A DNA stretch of 56,991 nt from a bacterium (GTDB lineage Bacteria; Zhuqueibacterota; QNDG01; JAFGCO01): positions 1-56,991 of the forward strand of contig JAFGGN010000128.1 in NCBI GenBank assembly GCA_016930535.1, read 5' to 3'. Below are positions 22,823-32,439 of this stretch, one piece after another (the stretch's first letter is position 1; each line of letters starts with the position of its first letter). The notes beneath the pieces were generated by a model. That model made no database searches, was not told the origin of the DNA, and saw nothing but the letters and a program-made list of their open reading frames with translations. A program made the position numbers and the translations under genes.

Positions 22823-24946
22823 TTAAAAGAGAGTGATATCCAGCTTCCCCAGAATGGTTCTCGGACGCGCCGGAATGACGGCCGTATTGCCGAAACCGCG
22901 CATGTCATAATCCTCATCCGTCAGGTTCCGGACAAGCAGGCTGATCTTCACCTTTTTAACCTTGTAATACAGAATCGCGTCCCATACGAGGGACGGATCT
23001 ATTTCATAAATATTATCCTCATCGATGAACTGACCGGATGTATAACGCAACCCGCCTCCCGCTCCCAGGCCCCGCCATTCCTTCGTGGTCCAGATGTTCA
23101 GCAGGTTCTCCGGTGCAAAAACCGGCCGCTTCCCGGACCTGTCGAAAACCATGGTGACCGGCATGCCATAGGCATCCTGTCCGACGGTCACCTGCTCATT
23201 GAACCGTGTCAGTTCCGCATCGGTCCATGCATAAGACACGAACACAAACCAGTCCATGACAGGCTCTGCCTGAAATTCCGCCTCGATGCCTTTCGAACGC
23301 TGATCCCCGGGCAGTCGGCTGAAACCATCCATGCCGGGAATTGCGATATTGTCCTTTTTCAGGTCATAATAACACAGATCGAGATTCAGCCGGCTGTCGA
23401 AAAACCGCTGCTTGAATCCGAACTCGGTCTGTATGCTCCGCTCCGCATCCACATCGCCGATCACCTGACTGGAGGGCGGTGCGTACGCGGTTCCCGCACT
23501 GGCATAGAGCGATACTTCGCGCACAGGCGACCAGCGGAAGCCGAACAGGGGGCATGCGTGACTGAAAGATCTGTCCGTTTCATAGCCCGGGGCCCTGTTC
23601 TCAAAATGGATCCGGTCATACCGCATGCCCGCAATCAGCTGGTACCGGTCTGTCAGGCTGATCTGATCCAATATATACGGTGCCAGGACACGGTTGGATG
23701 CATCGCCTCTGAGATAAGGATAAACCATGATTTCATGCTTCACGGCCGTTTCGACCGGATTAACCAGATCCAGGGCCGGAATGGAGGGAGCGATATCGTA
23801 CCGGTAGTCCTCTCCAAACACGTTCCATTCGAATCCGGTGAGCAGCTGATGGCGGACGGGTCCTGTACTGAACGACCAGATCAGCTCGGTCTGTTGCCCC
23901 GTAAGTTTCCGTATATCCTCCAGCATGGACATGGACCTCATCACGATCATGTTTCCCGTCCCTGCCGGGACTGCGCCGTTGATCAGCGTCCCTCTCGAGT
24001 CCCAGTCGAGATCTGTCCTGTACAGTCGTGTTTGAAACATCAGATACCGGCTGATTTTCGTTTCCACATGCAGTTTTACACGCATGATTTTCTGGTCAGA
24101 AAAATCGTACGGTGTCTGATAGGACACGGTACGGGCCACATCGGCCAGCCGGTCGAACGCATGGTTTACGGGATTGTACATCAGCGGCAGTCCGGAATCC
24201 GGTTTGTACCGGCTCTCGATCAATTCGGCATTGAGAAGAACGGTCGTTTTCGGATTCACGTACCAGGTTATGGCCGGGTTGACGGCCAGAATCCGGTTTT
24301 CCTTGTCATCCCTGTAATTGTCCGCATTTTCCCAGAGTATGTTCACCCGCGCGGCCAGTTTCCGGTTTGGATTACCGGCACCGATATCCGCGGAATACCG
24401 CTGCGTGCCGAATTGTCCCAGGGTGCTGTGAACATGAAGAAAATTTCTGAAAACAGGCTGTTTTCTCACGAGATTGACCGTACCGGACATCGGATTGCTG
24501 CCGTACAAAAACGCGCCGGGGCCCTTCAGAACCTCGATGCGGTCCACATTGTACAGGTTGTAATAGGTCACCTCGGGTTCAATCGTCCCATCCGTCAGTA
24601 TCAGGCCGTTATCCAGGGAGTTCAGACCGCGAATGATAAAATAATCATGAACTCCGAAACCGGTCTGCGTGTTGATGCCGCTGACATTTTTCAGCGCATC
24701 TCCCAGAATGAAATCGTTCTGATTACTGATCAGGGTCTGATTCACGATGCCCACGCTGAGCGGGATTTGCTCGAGCGGTACATCGAGTTTGGTGGCGATG
24801 GTGCTGAATTCGGGTATGGGACGTTCCCGCAATGCGGTGACAATGATTGAATCTCCCCTGACATCGTATATTTTTTCCTGGGCAGCAAGAAAATGGATCT
24901 GCGTGATCATAAGCAACATCAGTAAGCTGAATCTGTTTTTTTCCAT
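22823..24946 (-). CDS. TonB-dependent siderophore-type outer-membrane receptor
   Basis: 707 residues, typical length. A signal peptide (1-22, ending 'LAAQ') is followed by a short TonB-box-like 'DSIIVTALRE' and the plug domain (about 45-180: 'LDVPLEQIPLSVGIVNQTLI', 'DALKNVSGINTQTGFGVHDY', 'IIRGLNSLDNGLILTDG', 'DRIEVLKGPGAFLYGSNPM', 'SGTVNLVRK'). The barrel ends with a phenylalanine ('ILGKLDITLF'), as in barrel proteins handled by BAM. This is the FhuA/FepA-like siderophore or xenosiderophore group; the ligand is unknown. A promoter lies upstream (25034-25062), with only a weak Fur-box resemblance. Confidence 0.93.
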   Translation of the reverse strand: MEKNRFSLLMLLMITQIHFLAAQEKIYDVRGDSIIVTALRERPIPEFSTIATKLDVPLEQIPLSVGIVNQTLISNQNDFILGDALKNVSGINTQTGFGVHDYFIIRGLNSLDNGLILTDGTIEPEVTYYNLYNVDRIEVLKGPGAFLYGSNPMSGTVNLVRKQPVFRNFLHVHSTLGQFGTQRYSADIGAGNPNRKLAARVNILWENADNYRDDKENRILAVNPAITWYVNPKTTVLLNAELIESRYKPDSGLPLMYNPVNHAFDRLADVARTVSYQTPYDFSDQKIMRVKLHVETKISRYLMFQTRLYRTDLDWDSRGTLINGAVPAGTGNMIVMRSMSMLEDIRKLTGQQTELIWSFSTGPVRHQLLTGFEWNVFGEDYRYDIAPSIPALDLVNPVETAVKHEIMVYPYLRGDASNRVLAPYILDQISLTDRYQLIAGMRYDRIHFENRAPGYETDRSFSHACPLFGFRWSPVREVSLYASAGTAYAPPSSQVIGDVDAERSIQTEFGFKQRFFDSRLNLDLCYYDLKKDNIAIPGMDGFSRLPGDQRSKGIEAEFQAEPVMDWFVFVSYAWTDAELTRFNEQVTVGQDAYGMPVTMVFDRSGKRPVFAPENLLNIWTTKEWRGLGAGGGLRYTSGQFIDEDNIYEIDPSLVWDAILYYKVKKVKISLLVRNLTDEDYDMRGFGNTAVIPARPRTILGKLDITLF

Positions 24947-25033
24947 GGATGAATCTCCGGGTATTGAAATGAAGCGCGATCCTTTTTAAAATGACCGGCA
25001 CCCCGCGACTTGACCGGGCCGCTGGTCCCGAAT

Positions 25034-25062
25034 ATTAAAATGATTGATGATCAAGGTGACAA
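25034..25062 (-). promoter_or_regulatory. Promoter of the TonB receptor gene
   Basis: On the minus strand: TTGTCA (25057-25062), 17 bases, TTTAAT (25034-25039). The match to consensus is 5/6 in each box. The spacer holds TGATCATCAATCA, a partial inverted repeat where a regulator might bind. The rest of 24947-25275 holds this promoter, the terminator below and nothing else that I see. Confidence 0.6.
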
Positions 25063-25169
25063 ATATAAAGAATTTTACGTTATTTGTCCATCCGGAGTTC
25101 CGTTATATGGGGATTAAACGGAAATCCATGACAATTTTTTACGGGCGATCCTCCCGGCTGCATACAACA

Positions 25170-25203
25170 ATATAAAAGCCCCGCCCGGAATGCCGGACGG
25201 GGC
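25170..25203 (-). terminator. Terminator of the tandem secreted-protein pair
   Basis: Hairpin GCCCCG.CCGG/CCGG.CGGGGC with an AATG loop, followed on the minus strand by TTTTATATTGTT. It lies 72 bases after the stop of the 25276-27069 gene. Confidence 0.75.
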
Positions 25204-25275
25204 GCCTCTCTCCCTCTCTTTAAAATACGGGGCGCGGCGGATTCCCGTGAATCCGCTGCGATGAAGAGAGAAATT

Positions 25276-27069
25276 TTACCGTATCAGTGTGATTTTCCTG
25301 GACAATATCTGCCTGTCCGCTTCGACCTGAACCAGGTATACGCCCGAAGCCGCATCCATGCCATGGCTGTCCCGGCCGTTCCAGATAATGTTATGCAGAC
25401 CGGCATCCATGGGCGATTCGAGCAGCGTGGCCACGGTTCTCCCCTGAACATCGAGAATCCGTAACCGGACATCCGTCCGTTTTTCGACATGGAAAGCAAT
25501 GGTTGTACTGGGATTGAAGGGATTCGGATAATTGTCGTACAGACGGAAACCGTCGGCCATCACATGCCGGTCCTCCACGCTGACATACGGAGATCCCTGG
25601 ACCATGACCGCCATGACTTCGCCCATATTGACCGGGTCGTCCGAACCCTCAGTATAAGCGACTAGAAATTCGTTACGGTTTGGATTGTGTGCGATACCGA
25701 GAATCCCGCCTTCTCTGACAGGTTTGGTGGAAAGCGGTATATTTTCATCGGCTGCAACCGTTGTGGTCCGGTCGTCCGACAGAAGCGCCACTGCATCCTG
25801 GGCATCGACAGCCAATCGCTGCATGTACAGATCCGGATTATCCCAGCTGCCGTTTCTATAATCCCCCCAGGCGATCAGAACCTCGTTGTCCTGGGCTCCA
25901 TACGCCATGTCCACCGCACCCACATCCCCGGCATGCATGCTGAACGCAAAATTGGATGGCGTCAGCGAATTCGTATCCCCGGTGTCTGAAATATACTTCA
26001 TGACGTATTTATCGGCTTCGCGGAAGAAACCCATCCGCTGGCAGTATCCGTCCCCGCCGTTAGCAGGCGGGGTTTGATCGTTCGCTCCGGTCCAGGCCAC
26101 CAGCACTTCGGTCCGGCCGGCAGCGGCCGTTTTATGGAAACGATATTCCAATCCTAACGTAAAACTGGCACAACGCGGCTGCGCCCCGTCCGGTGAAGTC
26201 AGAAAAGGACCCGATGCCGCCGCTGCAGGCACGACAGAACTCGTTTTACCTGTCTTGCCCAGTGCAAAGGCGCTTCCGTCCGGACTGATGCGCTGGCCCT
26301 CATGATTCACACGCTGAACCAGTATATAATTCGCATTGGAAAATTTGCCTCCGTAAGCGACTAGGAACTCGTTCGTGATCTCGTTGTAGGTGACGTCTGC
26401 CACACTGGCCACGTACCAGTCCGCATTGTCCACCGGGAAATTGAGCGTGGGATCCGAGGGATTGAAGAGTGCGCCGTCAGCTGCGACCATCTGGCCGTAA
26501 ATATCCACGCCGGTATATTCGAATTCCACCGAATTCCTGCTGTCCGCCCAGATCACGAGATACACGCCTTCGATATAATTATAGGCCACGGAGCATGTAT
26601 AAATATGCCCGGGCCCCGTGGACACACCGAACGTATGGTCCGCTTCGGACGTGGGCGCATCCACAAAGCCGCCCTCTGCATCGACAAACACGCCGCGCAC
26701 GTCGCCGTTTTCCATGCCGTTTCTCTGATCCTCGAAAACCACGAGAAAACGGTCATTGACCGGATCCGCTGCAATGCGCGGCCAGTACTGATTGCCCGTG
26801 GTTCCGCAGATCGGAAAGTTCTCTCCGATCAGCGTGCCGTCCCCGGCCACAAGCTGTCCGTAAATGTCCGAATCGTAATATCCGGCAATTCTGTAATCCT
26901 CCCATGCGATCAGATACACATCCGCATGGACGTTGTACTCGACCTGGACCCAGGCCTGATCGTTGGGTGCCGAAGTAATGCCGAATGGATCTCCGTGCCC
27001 CTGCGCCAGACACAGTGTGCCTGCCGCAGAAAGCAGCACGATGAGCAACCCTGTCCATTTCACTTTCAT
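25276..27069 (-). CDS. Secreted repeat protein with sorting domain, second of a tandem paralogous pair
   Basis: 597 residues, signal peptide (1-22, ending 'CLAQ'). The body has repeated units of the form 'YLIAWEDYR...DIYGQLVAGDGTL' (also 'FLVVFEDQRN', 'YLVIWADSRN', 'VLIAWGDYRN'), which look like blades of a beta-propeller. The last 85 residues form the FlgD-like sorting domain ('NYPNPFNPSTTIAFHV', 'GLHNIIWNGRDSHGMDAASG'). The start has a GGGAGGATAA site and lies 16 bases past the neighbouring paralogue, so the two form an operon. I do not recognise the family or any catalytic site. Confidence 0.78.
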   Translation of the reverse strand: MKVKWTGLLIVLLSAAGTLCLAQGHGDPFGITSAPNDQAWVQVEYNVHADVYLIAWEDYRIAGYYDSDIYGQLVAGDGTLIGENFPICGTTGNQYWPRIAADPVNDRFLVVFEDQRNGMENGDVRGVFVDAEGGFVDAPTSEADHTFGVSTGPGHIYTCSVAYNYIEGVYLVIWADSRNSVEFEYTGVDIYGQMVAADGALFNPSDPTLNFPVDNADWYVASVADVTYNEITNEFLVAYGGKFSNANYILVQRVNHEGQRISPDGSAFALGKTGKTSSVVPAAAASGPFLTSPDGAQPRCASFTLGLEYRFHKTAAAGRTEVLVAWTGANDQTPPANGGDGYCQRMGFFREADKYVMKYISDTGDTNSLTPSNFAFSMHAGDVGAVDMAYGAQDNEVLIAWGDYRNGSWDNPDLYMQRLAVDAQDAVALLSDDRTTTVAADENIPLSTKPVREGGILGIAHNPNRNEFLVAYTEGSDDPVNMGEVMAVMVQGSPYVSVEDRHVMADGFRLYDNYPNPFNPSTTIAFHVEKRTDVRLRILDVQGRTVATLLESPMDAGLHNIIWNGRDSHGMDAASGVYLVQVEADRQILSRKITLIR

Positions 27070-27085
27070 ACGTTATCCTCCCTGT

Positions 27086-29053
27086 TTAATGCAGCAGCAT
27101 CATTTTACCCTGAAAAGACCGCTGTCCGGTCACGATCCGGTAAACATATAAACCCGAAGCGGCCGCTTGTCCCTGTGTGTCCGTACCGGACCAGACAATC
27201 TCATGACAACCCGGTAAAAATGCGTCATCCGAAAGCGTGATGATTTCACGCCCGCTAATATCGTAAATCTGAATACGTACATGATCCGCATAAGGCAGTC
27301 CGAACCGGATCACGGTTTGAGGATTGAAGGGATTCGGATAATTGCCGTACAGAACAAAGCCGTCGGGCAAACGGCCGGACAGCGGCACCGCGGTACCGGA
27401 TTGACCGACCAGGGTGCCCCTGACGGAACGGCTCATGCGATCCGAAGCGGTGAAATCATACGTGATCAATGTATGATTGGCCGCCGTACTGTGAGAAAGC
27501 GCGGGATAATTGGCGCATCCTTCATCGGCCGATGTGGAAGCGATCGGTATATTCTGGGTCGTGTTGGCCATTTCGTTGCCCTGATTGTCCACCCATTTCA
27601 GGGAAGCGTCCGCAGGATCGATATAGAGACGCTGGGCATAGATATGGGCCTCCGCATCTTCCGTGCGGTCGGGACGCCAGTCGTTCCATGCCACCACATA
27701 GTCGCCTTCATTCTGATTGTAGGTCAGGTCGTTCCAGCTCTGATGAAAGTGGGCGTCGGAGACCGGAATATTCGGCCAGGTGATCCAGTCCGCCACAGGA
27801 TCCGGCAGGTTCCCCTCTGCATCCAGCATGCCTATGGCGGGCCGGGAGTTGGCCGATTCCGGCGGTTTCAGACCGATTTCCTTCGCAGCGGCATCCGGGA
27901 AATAGGCGATACGCTGGCAGTATATGTCTCCCTGCCCCATCGGATCCGCTTCCTCCGAATTCCTGAAATCCGTCCATGCCACCAGGAATTCCGGTGTTTT
28001 ATAATCATATCCGTTCGCGGAAGCCTTGACGATCCCTTCAGGCCAGTTGTCGTTGGAAATGATATGCGGACTGCCCTGAAAGAAAGGCACGGTAACCATG
28101 CCCGGGAATCCGGCCCCGTCGTATCCGATCGGAAACTCGGCAGTGAACAAACCCGCTGCCGTCTTGACCAGTGTGGACGGATCGGGCAGGGACCGCTCAC
28201 CGCCCATATTGTCCAGCGGAAGCCCGGTGGCTCCGTCGATGCGCCGTCCGTAAACGCGCGATTTGAGCGGCGATCCGCCCAGTTCGATGCGTACCCACAC
28301 CACCATCCATTCATTAACCGTGCACTGCGCATTGCCTGCATGATACGCCACGTCGCACATGCTCTCGTCCCAGTCCGCCTTGGCGATCGGATAATTCAGG
28401 GCGGAATTCGGGGGATCGTAAGGAGACAGAAGACCGCCGTCCGAGCCGACCCGCTGGGCAAAAATATCATCACTGGTTATGGCCATGGACGGGTAGGTGA
28501 TACGTTCATCGGTCCAGACCACGAGGTAGGTATCATCCGTATAATTATGGGCCACTTTCGCGTGAATCTGCCAGGATGTGGGTTCGTTGCAGATCGGAAA
28601 ACTCAGATCCGCTTCAGCCGCCGTATTTTGCGGCTGAATTTTGGCGCCTTCCGCATCGAGCAGGACGCCGTAAATGTCCATCTGGTCATTGTTCCTCCGG
28701 TCTTCCCAGACCACGAGAAACCGCTGATTCACCCGGTCATAATCCACATCCGGATGCGACTGGATATTTTCGGCCGTGCAGACGGGAAGCAATGAACCAT
28801 AAGTCGATCCGTCTGATCCGAAAAGCTGCCCGTAAATATCGTAATTCATGTCCCCCGTCTTGGCGGACCAGACCACGAGGAAGCGGTCGTGATTCAGATC
28901 ATAGGCCGATGCCGATGCCATTTCTGCATTCGATCCCGGGGACACGGGAAGCTCAAGAACACTGTCCCACGCAGGCAGCACCTGCGCATTCAGACCTGCC
29001 GCAAAAAAGCTCATACACAGAACGATCAAAAACAGTCGATGATCCGTCTTCAT
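27086..29053 (-). CDS. Secreted repeat protein with sorting domain, first of a tandem paralogous pair
   Basis: 655 residues from the ATG at 29053, chosen because GGAGG lies five bases upstream. Signal peptide ('LFLIVLCMSFFAAGLNAQ'). The body repeats 'FLVVWSAK...MNYDIYGQLFGSDGS', 'FLVVWEDRRN..MDIYGVLLDAEG', 'YLVVWTDERI' and 'FLVAWTDFRN', the same unit as its downstream neighbour. The sorting domain has 'NYPNPFNPQTVIRFGLP' and 'SGLYVYRIVTGQ'. Shared architecture and order indicate an old tandem duplication. The role is unknown; export to the surface is likely. The 305-base gap upstream (29054-29358) holds terminator hairpins and AT-rich sequence only. Confidence 0.78.
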   Translation of the reverse strand: MKTDHRLFLIVLCMSFFAAGLNAQVLPAWDSVLELPVSPGSNAEMASASAYDLNHDRFLVVWSAKTGDMNYDIYGQLFGSDGSTYGSLLPVCTAENIQSHPDVDYDRVNQRFLVVWEDRRNNDQMDIYGVLLDAEGAKIQPQNTAAEADLSFPICNEPTSWQIHAKVAHNYTDDTYLVVWTDERITYPSMAITSDDIFAQRVGSDGGLLSPYDPPNSALNYPIAKADWDESMCDVAYHAGNAQCTVNEWMVVWVRIELGGSPLKSRVYGRRIDGATGLPLDNMGGERSLPDPSTLVKTAAGLFTAEFPIGYDGAGFPGMVTVPFFQGSPHIISNDNWPEGIVKASANGYDYKTPEFLVAWTDFRNSEEADPMGQGDIYCQRIAYFPDAAAKEIGLKPPESANSRPAIGMLDAEGNLPDPVADWITWPNIPVSDAHFHQSWNDLTYNQNEGDYVVAWNDWRPDRTEDAEAHIYAQRLYIDPADASLKWVDNQGNEMANTTQNIPIASTSADEGCANYPALSHSTAANHTLITYDFTASDRMSRSVRGTLVGQSGTAVPLSGRLPDGFVLYGNYPNPFNPQTVIRFGLPYADHVRIQIYDISGREIITLSDDAFLPGCHEIVWSGTDTQGQAAASGLYVYRIVTGQRSFQGKMMLLH

Positions 29054-29231
29054 GAAAACCTCCTGCATATCCAATGATAATTTACAATACCGATTATTAC
29101 ATCCGGCAAACCGATGATGATTCGATAAATAAGTCAGAGCAATTGCATAAATTACGCCAGAAGCGGATGACAGAGATGATTATTTCCATATGCAGGGATA
29201 ATATAAAAAAAAAAACATAAATTCAAGAAAA

Positions 29232-29254
29232 AAGGCTCCAATCGATGGAGCCTT
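29232..29254 (-). terminator. Second hairpin downstream of the etf unit
   Basis: AAGGCTCCA and TGGAGCCTT pair around a five-base loop. On the minus strand a T-rich run follows, giving a standard intrinsic terminator about 105 bases after the Fe-S oxidoreductase stop. Confidence 0.7.
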
Positions 29255-29331
29255 CTGTTGACCTTTATATATTCTGAAGTGAACGAAAATGCATTTTGAA
29301 AAAGCAATGTCCCCTTCAGGATTTCATTTTT

Positions 29332-29350
29332 AAAACCGATGACCGGTTTT
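29332..29350 (-). terminator. First hairpin downstream of the etf unit
   Basis: AAAACCG and CGGTTTT pair around a five-base loop nine bases after the Fe-S oxidoreductase stop. A short T run follows on the minus strand. Confidence 0.5.
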
Positions 29351-29358
29351 GAAAATGA

Positions 29359-31362
29359 TCAAATCCTTTCCGCGACGAGCTGCGCGATGTCTTTCACCTC
29401 GATCGATGCGTCGAGCTCCTTCTCCTTCACTGCATCCCCAAGCATGGTAAGGCAGAACGGACAGGCCACACCGAGCATTTTCACTTCCGCATCCGCAGCT
29501 TCCTGAATACGCAGATGATTGATCCGCTTGCCCGTGTTCTCCTCCATGAAGAACCTTGCTCCGCCGCCGCCGCAGCAGAAGCTCCGGTCATGATTTCGCG
29601 CCAGTTCCCTGAATCCGCCGTCCGACACTGCTTTCATGATATCACGCGGCGCCTTGTAGATGTCGTGGTAGCGGCCCAGATAACAGGAATCGTGGAACGA
29701 GGCTGCCGGAAGACCATTTTTCTGAATGTTCAGTCTGCCTTCCGCAATCAGTTCGGCGATCAGCTGCGTATGATGCACCACTTCGAATTTGCCGTCGAAC
29801 TGCGGATACTCGTTCATGATCACGTTGAGGCAATGCGGACAGGCTGTGAGAATTTTCTTGAATTTGACGGATTTGAACATCTCTATATTGGCCTGGGCCA
29901 GCATCTGAAACACGTACTCGTTCCCGGAACGCCGTGCCGGATCACCGCAGCACTGTTCATCCGCGCCCAGAACCGCATAGCTGACGCCCGCGGCATTGAG
30001 GATTTTCACCAACGCGGCGGATGTGGCTTTGGCCTTGTCATCGAAAGCGCCGGCACAGCCCACGAACCAGAGATAATCCACCTCGGGATGATCCATGATG
30101 GTCGGCACATTCAGATCCTCCATCCAGTCCCCGCGCGTGGCTGCACCCATGTTCCAGGGATTGGCATTGGTTTCAAGACCCTTGAAAGCCAGATTGAGCT
30201 CCTGCGGGAACTTGCTGTCCATCAGAACCAGCGAACGTCTCAGATCCACAATTTTCTGTACATGTTCAATGGAAACCGGACAGTGTTCCTGACACGCCAT
30301 ACACGTGGTACAGGCCCAGATTTCGTCTTCGGATACGGCATTGCCCGCAATCGCATCCGGATCCGGTTCGTTGCCCGCTTTCTTCGCCTTGATGATCGTG
30401 GAACCGCGAAGGGTCAGATGGCTCTGCAGATCGAGGATGAGTTTCTTGGGAGACAGCGGTTTTTCGCTGGTATAAGCCGGGCACTGATCCTGACAGCGGC
30501 CGCATTGCGTGCATGCATCCAGATCGAACAGCTGCTTCCAGGTGAACTCCGGAATATCGGATACGCCGAACGTTTCCGAATTTTCAATATCGATCGTGGC
30601 CAGCTCTCCCCGCGGTTTGAATGTTTTGAAGAACATATTCGCCGGGGAGATGATGATGTGCATCAATTTCGAAAACGGAATATAGGCAATGAATCCCATG
30701 GAAACGGCCATATGCACCCACCACAGAATCCGGTGATGCAGAACGGCTGTTTCGGGCGTATACCAGGACGCGATCACAACGCCCACGGGCGACCAGGCTG
30801 ACCAGGCCGGCTGCGTGGCTGCAATACGGGTTCCTTCAAGCAGAAAACCCGTAATCCCGATAAAAAGCAGTCCGAACAGGATGAATGCATCTTCATAGAT
30901 GATGTTCAGCCTTGCCGGACGGATCAGGTATCGCCTGATCAGGGCATAACACAGCCCCAGAATAAAAACGGCGCCGAAAATATCGAGAATCAGATCATAA
31001 TAGAGCCCGAACTGTCCATACAGAATGGGCATGCCGAAATCGGCCTGCAGCAGAACCAGGAATGTGCCGATGGTCAGAACGATCATACCGCCGAAAATGC
31101 CGGCATGCATGAGTCCCGGTTCCCTGTCGCGTACCACCGATTTCTGGAGGAGCCCGTCCCGGATCACGACCCAGATCCGCCGGCCGATCTGATCGTTCCG
31201 CGGTTCGGGTTTTCCCAGTTTCCATAAACGGATTCTCCTGTAAAATCCGTATATAAAGATACCGAGGGCCAGTGCGAATGCCGCATAAATCAGCAGATGG
31301 CCGTCTATGTTCCAGTAGATCTCACGCGTGGGTGTCGTACTGGTTACGATTGCTTCCTGCAT
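29359..31362 (-). CDS. Membrane-bound Fe-S oxidoreductase (EtfD/HdrD-like), ETF:quinone electron carrier
   Basis: 667 residues. The N-terminal third has about five to six membrane helices of the nitrate-reductase-gamma/DUF3483 type (residues 20-240), with conserved His such as 'VLHHRILWWVHMAVSMGF'. Two 4Fe-4S motifs follow: CTQCGRCQDQCP near 284-295 and CTTCMACQEHCP near 351-362. The C-terminal half has two CCG domains ('EQCCGDPARRSG', 'FHDSCYLGRYHDIYKAPR', 'RSFCCGGGGARFF'), as in heterodisulfide reductase HdrD and GlpC. It follows etfB-etfA on the same strand. In such modules it passes electrons from the flavoprotein to membrane quinone. The physiological donor (acyl-CoA, lactate or other) is not shown here. 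Confidence 0.92.
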   Translation of the reverse strand: MQEAIVTSTTPTREIYWNIDGHLLIYAAFALALGIFIYGFYRRIRLWKLGKPEPRNDQIGRRIWVVIRDGLLQKSVVRDREPGLMHAGIFGGMIVLTIGTFLVLLQADFGMPILYGQFGLYYDLILDIFGAVFILGLCYALIRRYLIRPARLNIIYEDAFILFGLLFIGITGFLLEGTRIAATQPAWSAWSPVGVVIASWYTPETAVLHHRILWWVHMAVSMGFIAYIPFSKLMHIIISPANMFFKTFKPRGELATIDIENSETFGVSDIPEFTWKQLFDLDACTQCGRCQDQCPAYTSEKPLSPKKLILDLQSHLTLRGSTIIKAKKAGNEPDPDAIAGNAVSEDEIWACTTCMACQEHCPVSIEHVQKIVDLRRSLVLMDSKFPQELNLAFKGLETNANPWNMGAATRGDWMEDLNVPTIMDHPEVDYLWFVGCAGAFDDKAKATSAALVKILNAAGVSYAVLGADEQCCGDPARRSGNEYVFQMLAQANIEMFKSVKFKKILTACPHCLNVIMNEYPQFDGKFEVVHHTQLIAELIAEGRLNIQKNGLPAASFHDSCYLGRYHDIYKAPRDIMKAVSDGGFRELARNHDRSFCCGGGGARFFMEENTGKRINHLRIQEAADAEVKMLGVACPFCLTMLGDAVKEKELDASIEVKDIAQLVAERI

Positions 31363-31444
31363 GTGCAGATCTCCGTATCAAATGTCCAGGTTCTGCGGCA
31401 GCGGTCCGGGAATTCCTGAAAAGACGTCTTTCGGAACGGAACCG

Positions 31445-32422
31445 TTACCCCTTGATTTTCTGAATGGCTTCCGTCAGTGCCGGCACTACCTCGAAAAGAT
31501 CGCCGACAATGCTGTAATCCGCTTTTTCCATAATGGGTGCCTCGGGATTCTTGTTCACGGCCACGATGCACTTGGCGCCGGACATGCCGGCCCAGTGCTG
31601 AATGGAACCCGATGCGCCGAACATCATATACAGGTTGGGCGATACTGTCTTTCCGGTCTGTCCGACCTGGTCGGCGTGCGGCCGCCAGCCGGCATCCACA
31701 GCTGCGCGCGTCGCTCCCACGGCACCGCCGAGAATCCCGGCGAGTGTTTCAAGAAGCTTGAAATTTCCGGCATCCTTCATGCCGCGGCCGCCCGTGACGA
31801 TAATGTCCGCTTCGGCCACATCCAGACTGGCGCCTTCAGCCTTTTTCACGGATACCACGTTGAGTTTTGCAGCCGTGTCAGGCACGGTCAGCGCCTCGAC
31901 AGGTGCCGACTTCGAAGCATCCGGAGCCGCGGCGGCGATCACATTCGGCCGGAGCGTGGCCACTTTCACCTTGGAACGGACCGCTACCCTGGCAATGGCC
32001 TTGCCGGCGTACATCGGACGTTCTGCCTCGAGTACATCCCCTTTCAGTTCCAGCTTCAGGCAGTCCTGTGCCAGCCCGGCATCCAGCATTGCGGCCACGC
32101 GGGGCGCCAGATCCTTGCCCATATCCGTGGCAGGCATGAGTATGAGACCTGCCTGAACGGATTCGGCCGCATTCCTGATAACGGCCGCATAATAATCCGG
32201 ATGATACGATGCCAGCTTCTGATCATCCGCTTTGATCACCGCATCCGCTCCGTAATGGGCAGGCGATGCGGTCAGACCATCTATACCGGAACCCAGTACC
32301 ACAGCGATGACTTTGCCCCCGCAGCCGTCTGCCAGACGGCGGGCTTCACTGATCACCTCGAAACCGGGTTTTTTTAATTCTCCCTGATGCTGTTCGGTAA
32401 CAGCGATAATCGTACATGCCAT
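31445..32422 (-). CDS. etfA: Electron transfer flavoprotein alpha subunit
   Basis: 325 residues from the ATG at 32422 (GGAGGG nine bases upstream); a start at 32443 would overlap the etfB stop and has no site. The FAD-binding C-terminal domain is clear: 'IIVTGGRGMKDAGNFKLLE', 'GWRPHADQVGQTGKTVSPNL', 'YMMFGASGSIQHWAGM' and 'PEAPIMEKADYSIVGDLFEV'. EtfA and EtfB form a soluble FAD/AMP heterodimer that accepts electrons from several dehydrogenases. It lies between etfB and the membrane Fe-S oxidoreductase. Confidence 0.96.
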   Translation of the reverse strand: MACTIIAVTEQHQGELKKPGFEVISEARRLADGCGGKVIAVVLGSGIDGLTASPAHYGADAVIKADDQKLASYHPDYYAAVIRNAAESVQAGLILMPATDMGKDLAPRVAAMLDAGLAQDCLKLELKGDVLEAERPMYAGKAIARVAVRSKVKVATLRPNVIAAAAPDASKSAPVEALTVPDTAAKLNVVSVKKAEGASLDVAEADIIVTGGRGMKDAGNFKLLETLAGILGGAVGATRAAVDAGWRPHADQVGQTGKTVSPNLYMMFGASGSIQHWAGMSGAKCIVAVNKNPEAPIMEKADYSIVGDLFEVVPALTEAIQKIKG

Positions 32423-32439
32423 TGAGTTATACCCTCCAA

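Noticed and set aside
23558..24850. Plus-strand open frame of 430 codons
   Set aside because: Antisense to the TonB receptor, which has clear plug and barrel motifs.
25030..25065. Fur box upstream of the TonB receptor
   Set aside because: The AT-rich stretch matches the Fur consensus at only about half of its positions.
27281..28795. Plus-strand open frame of 504 codons
   Set aside because: Antisense to a secreted protein with signal peptide, repeats and sorting domain.
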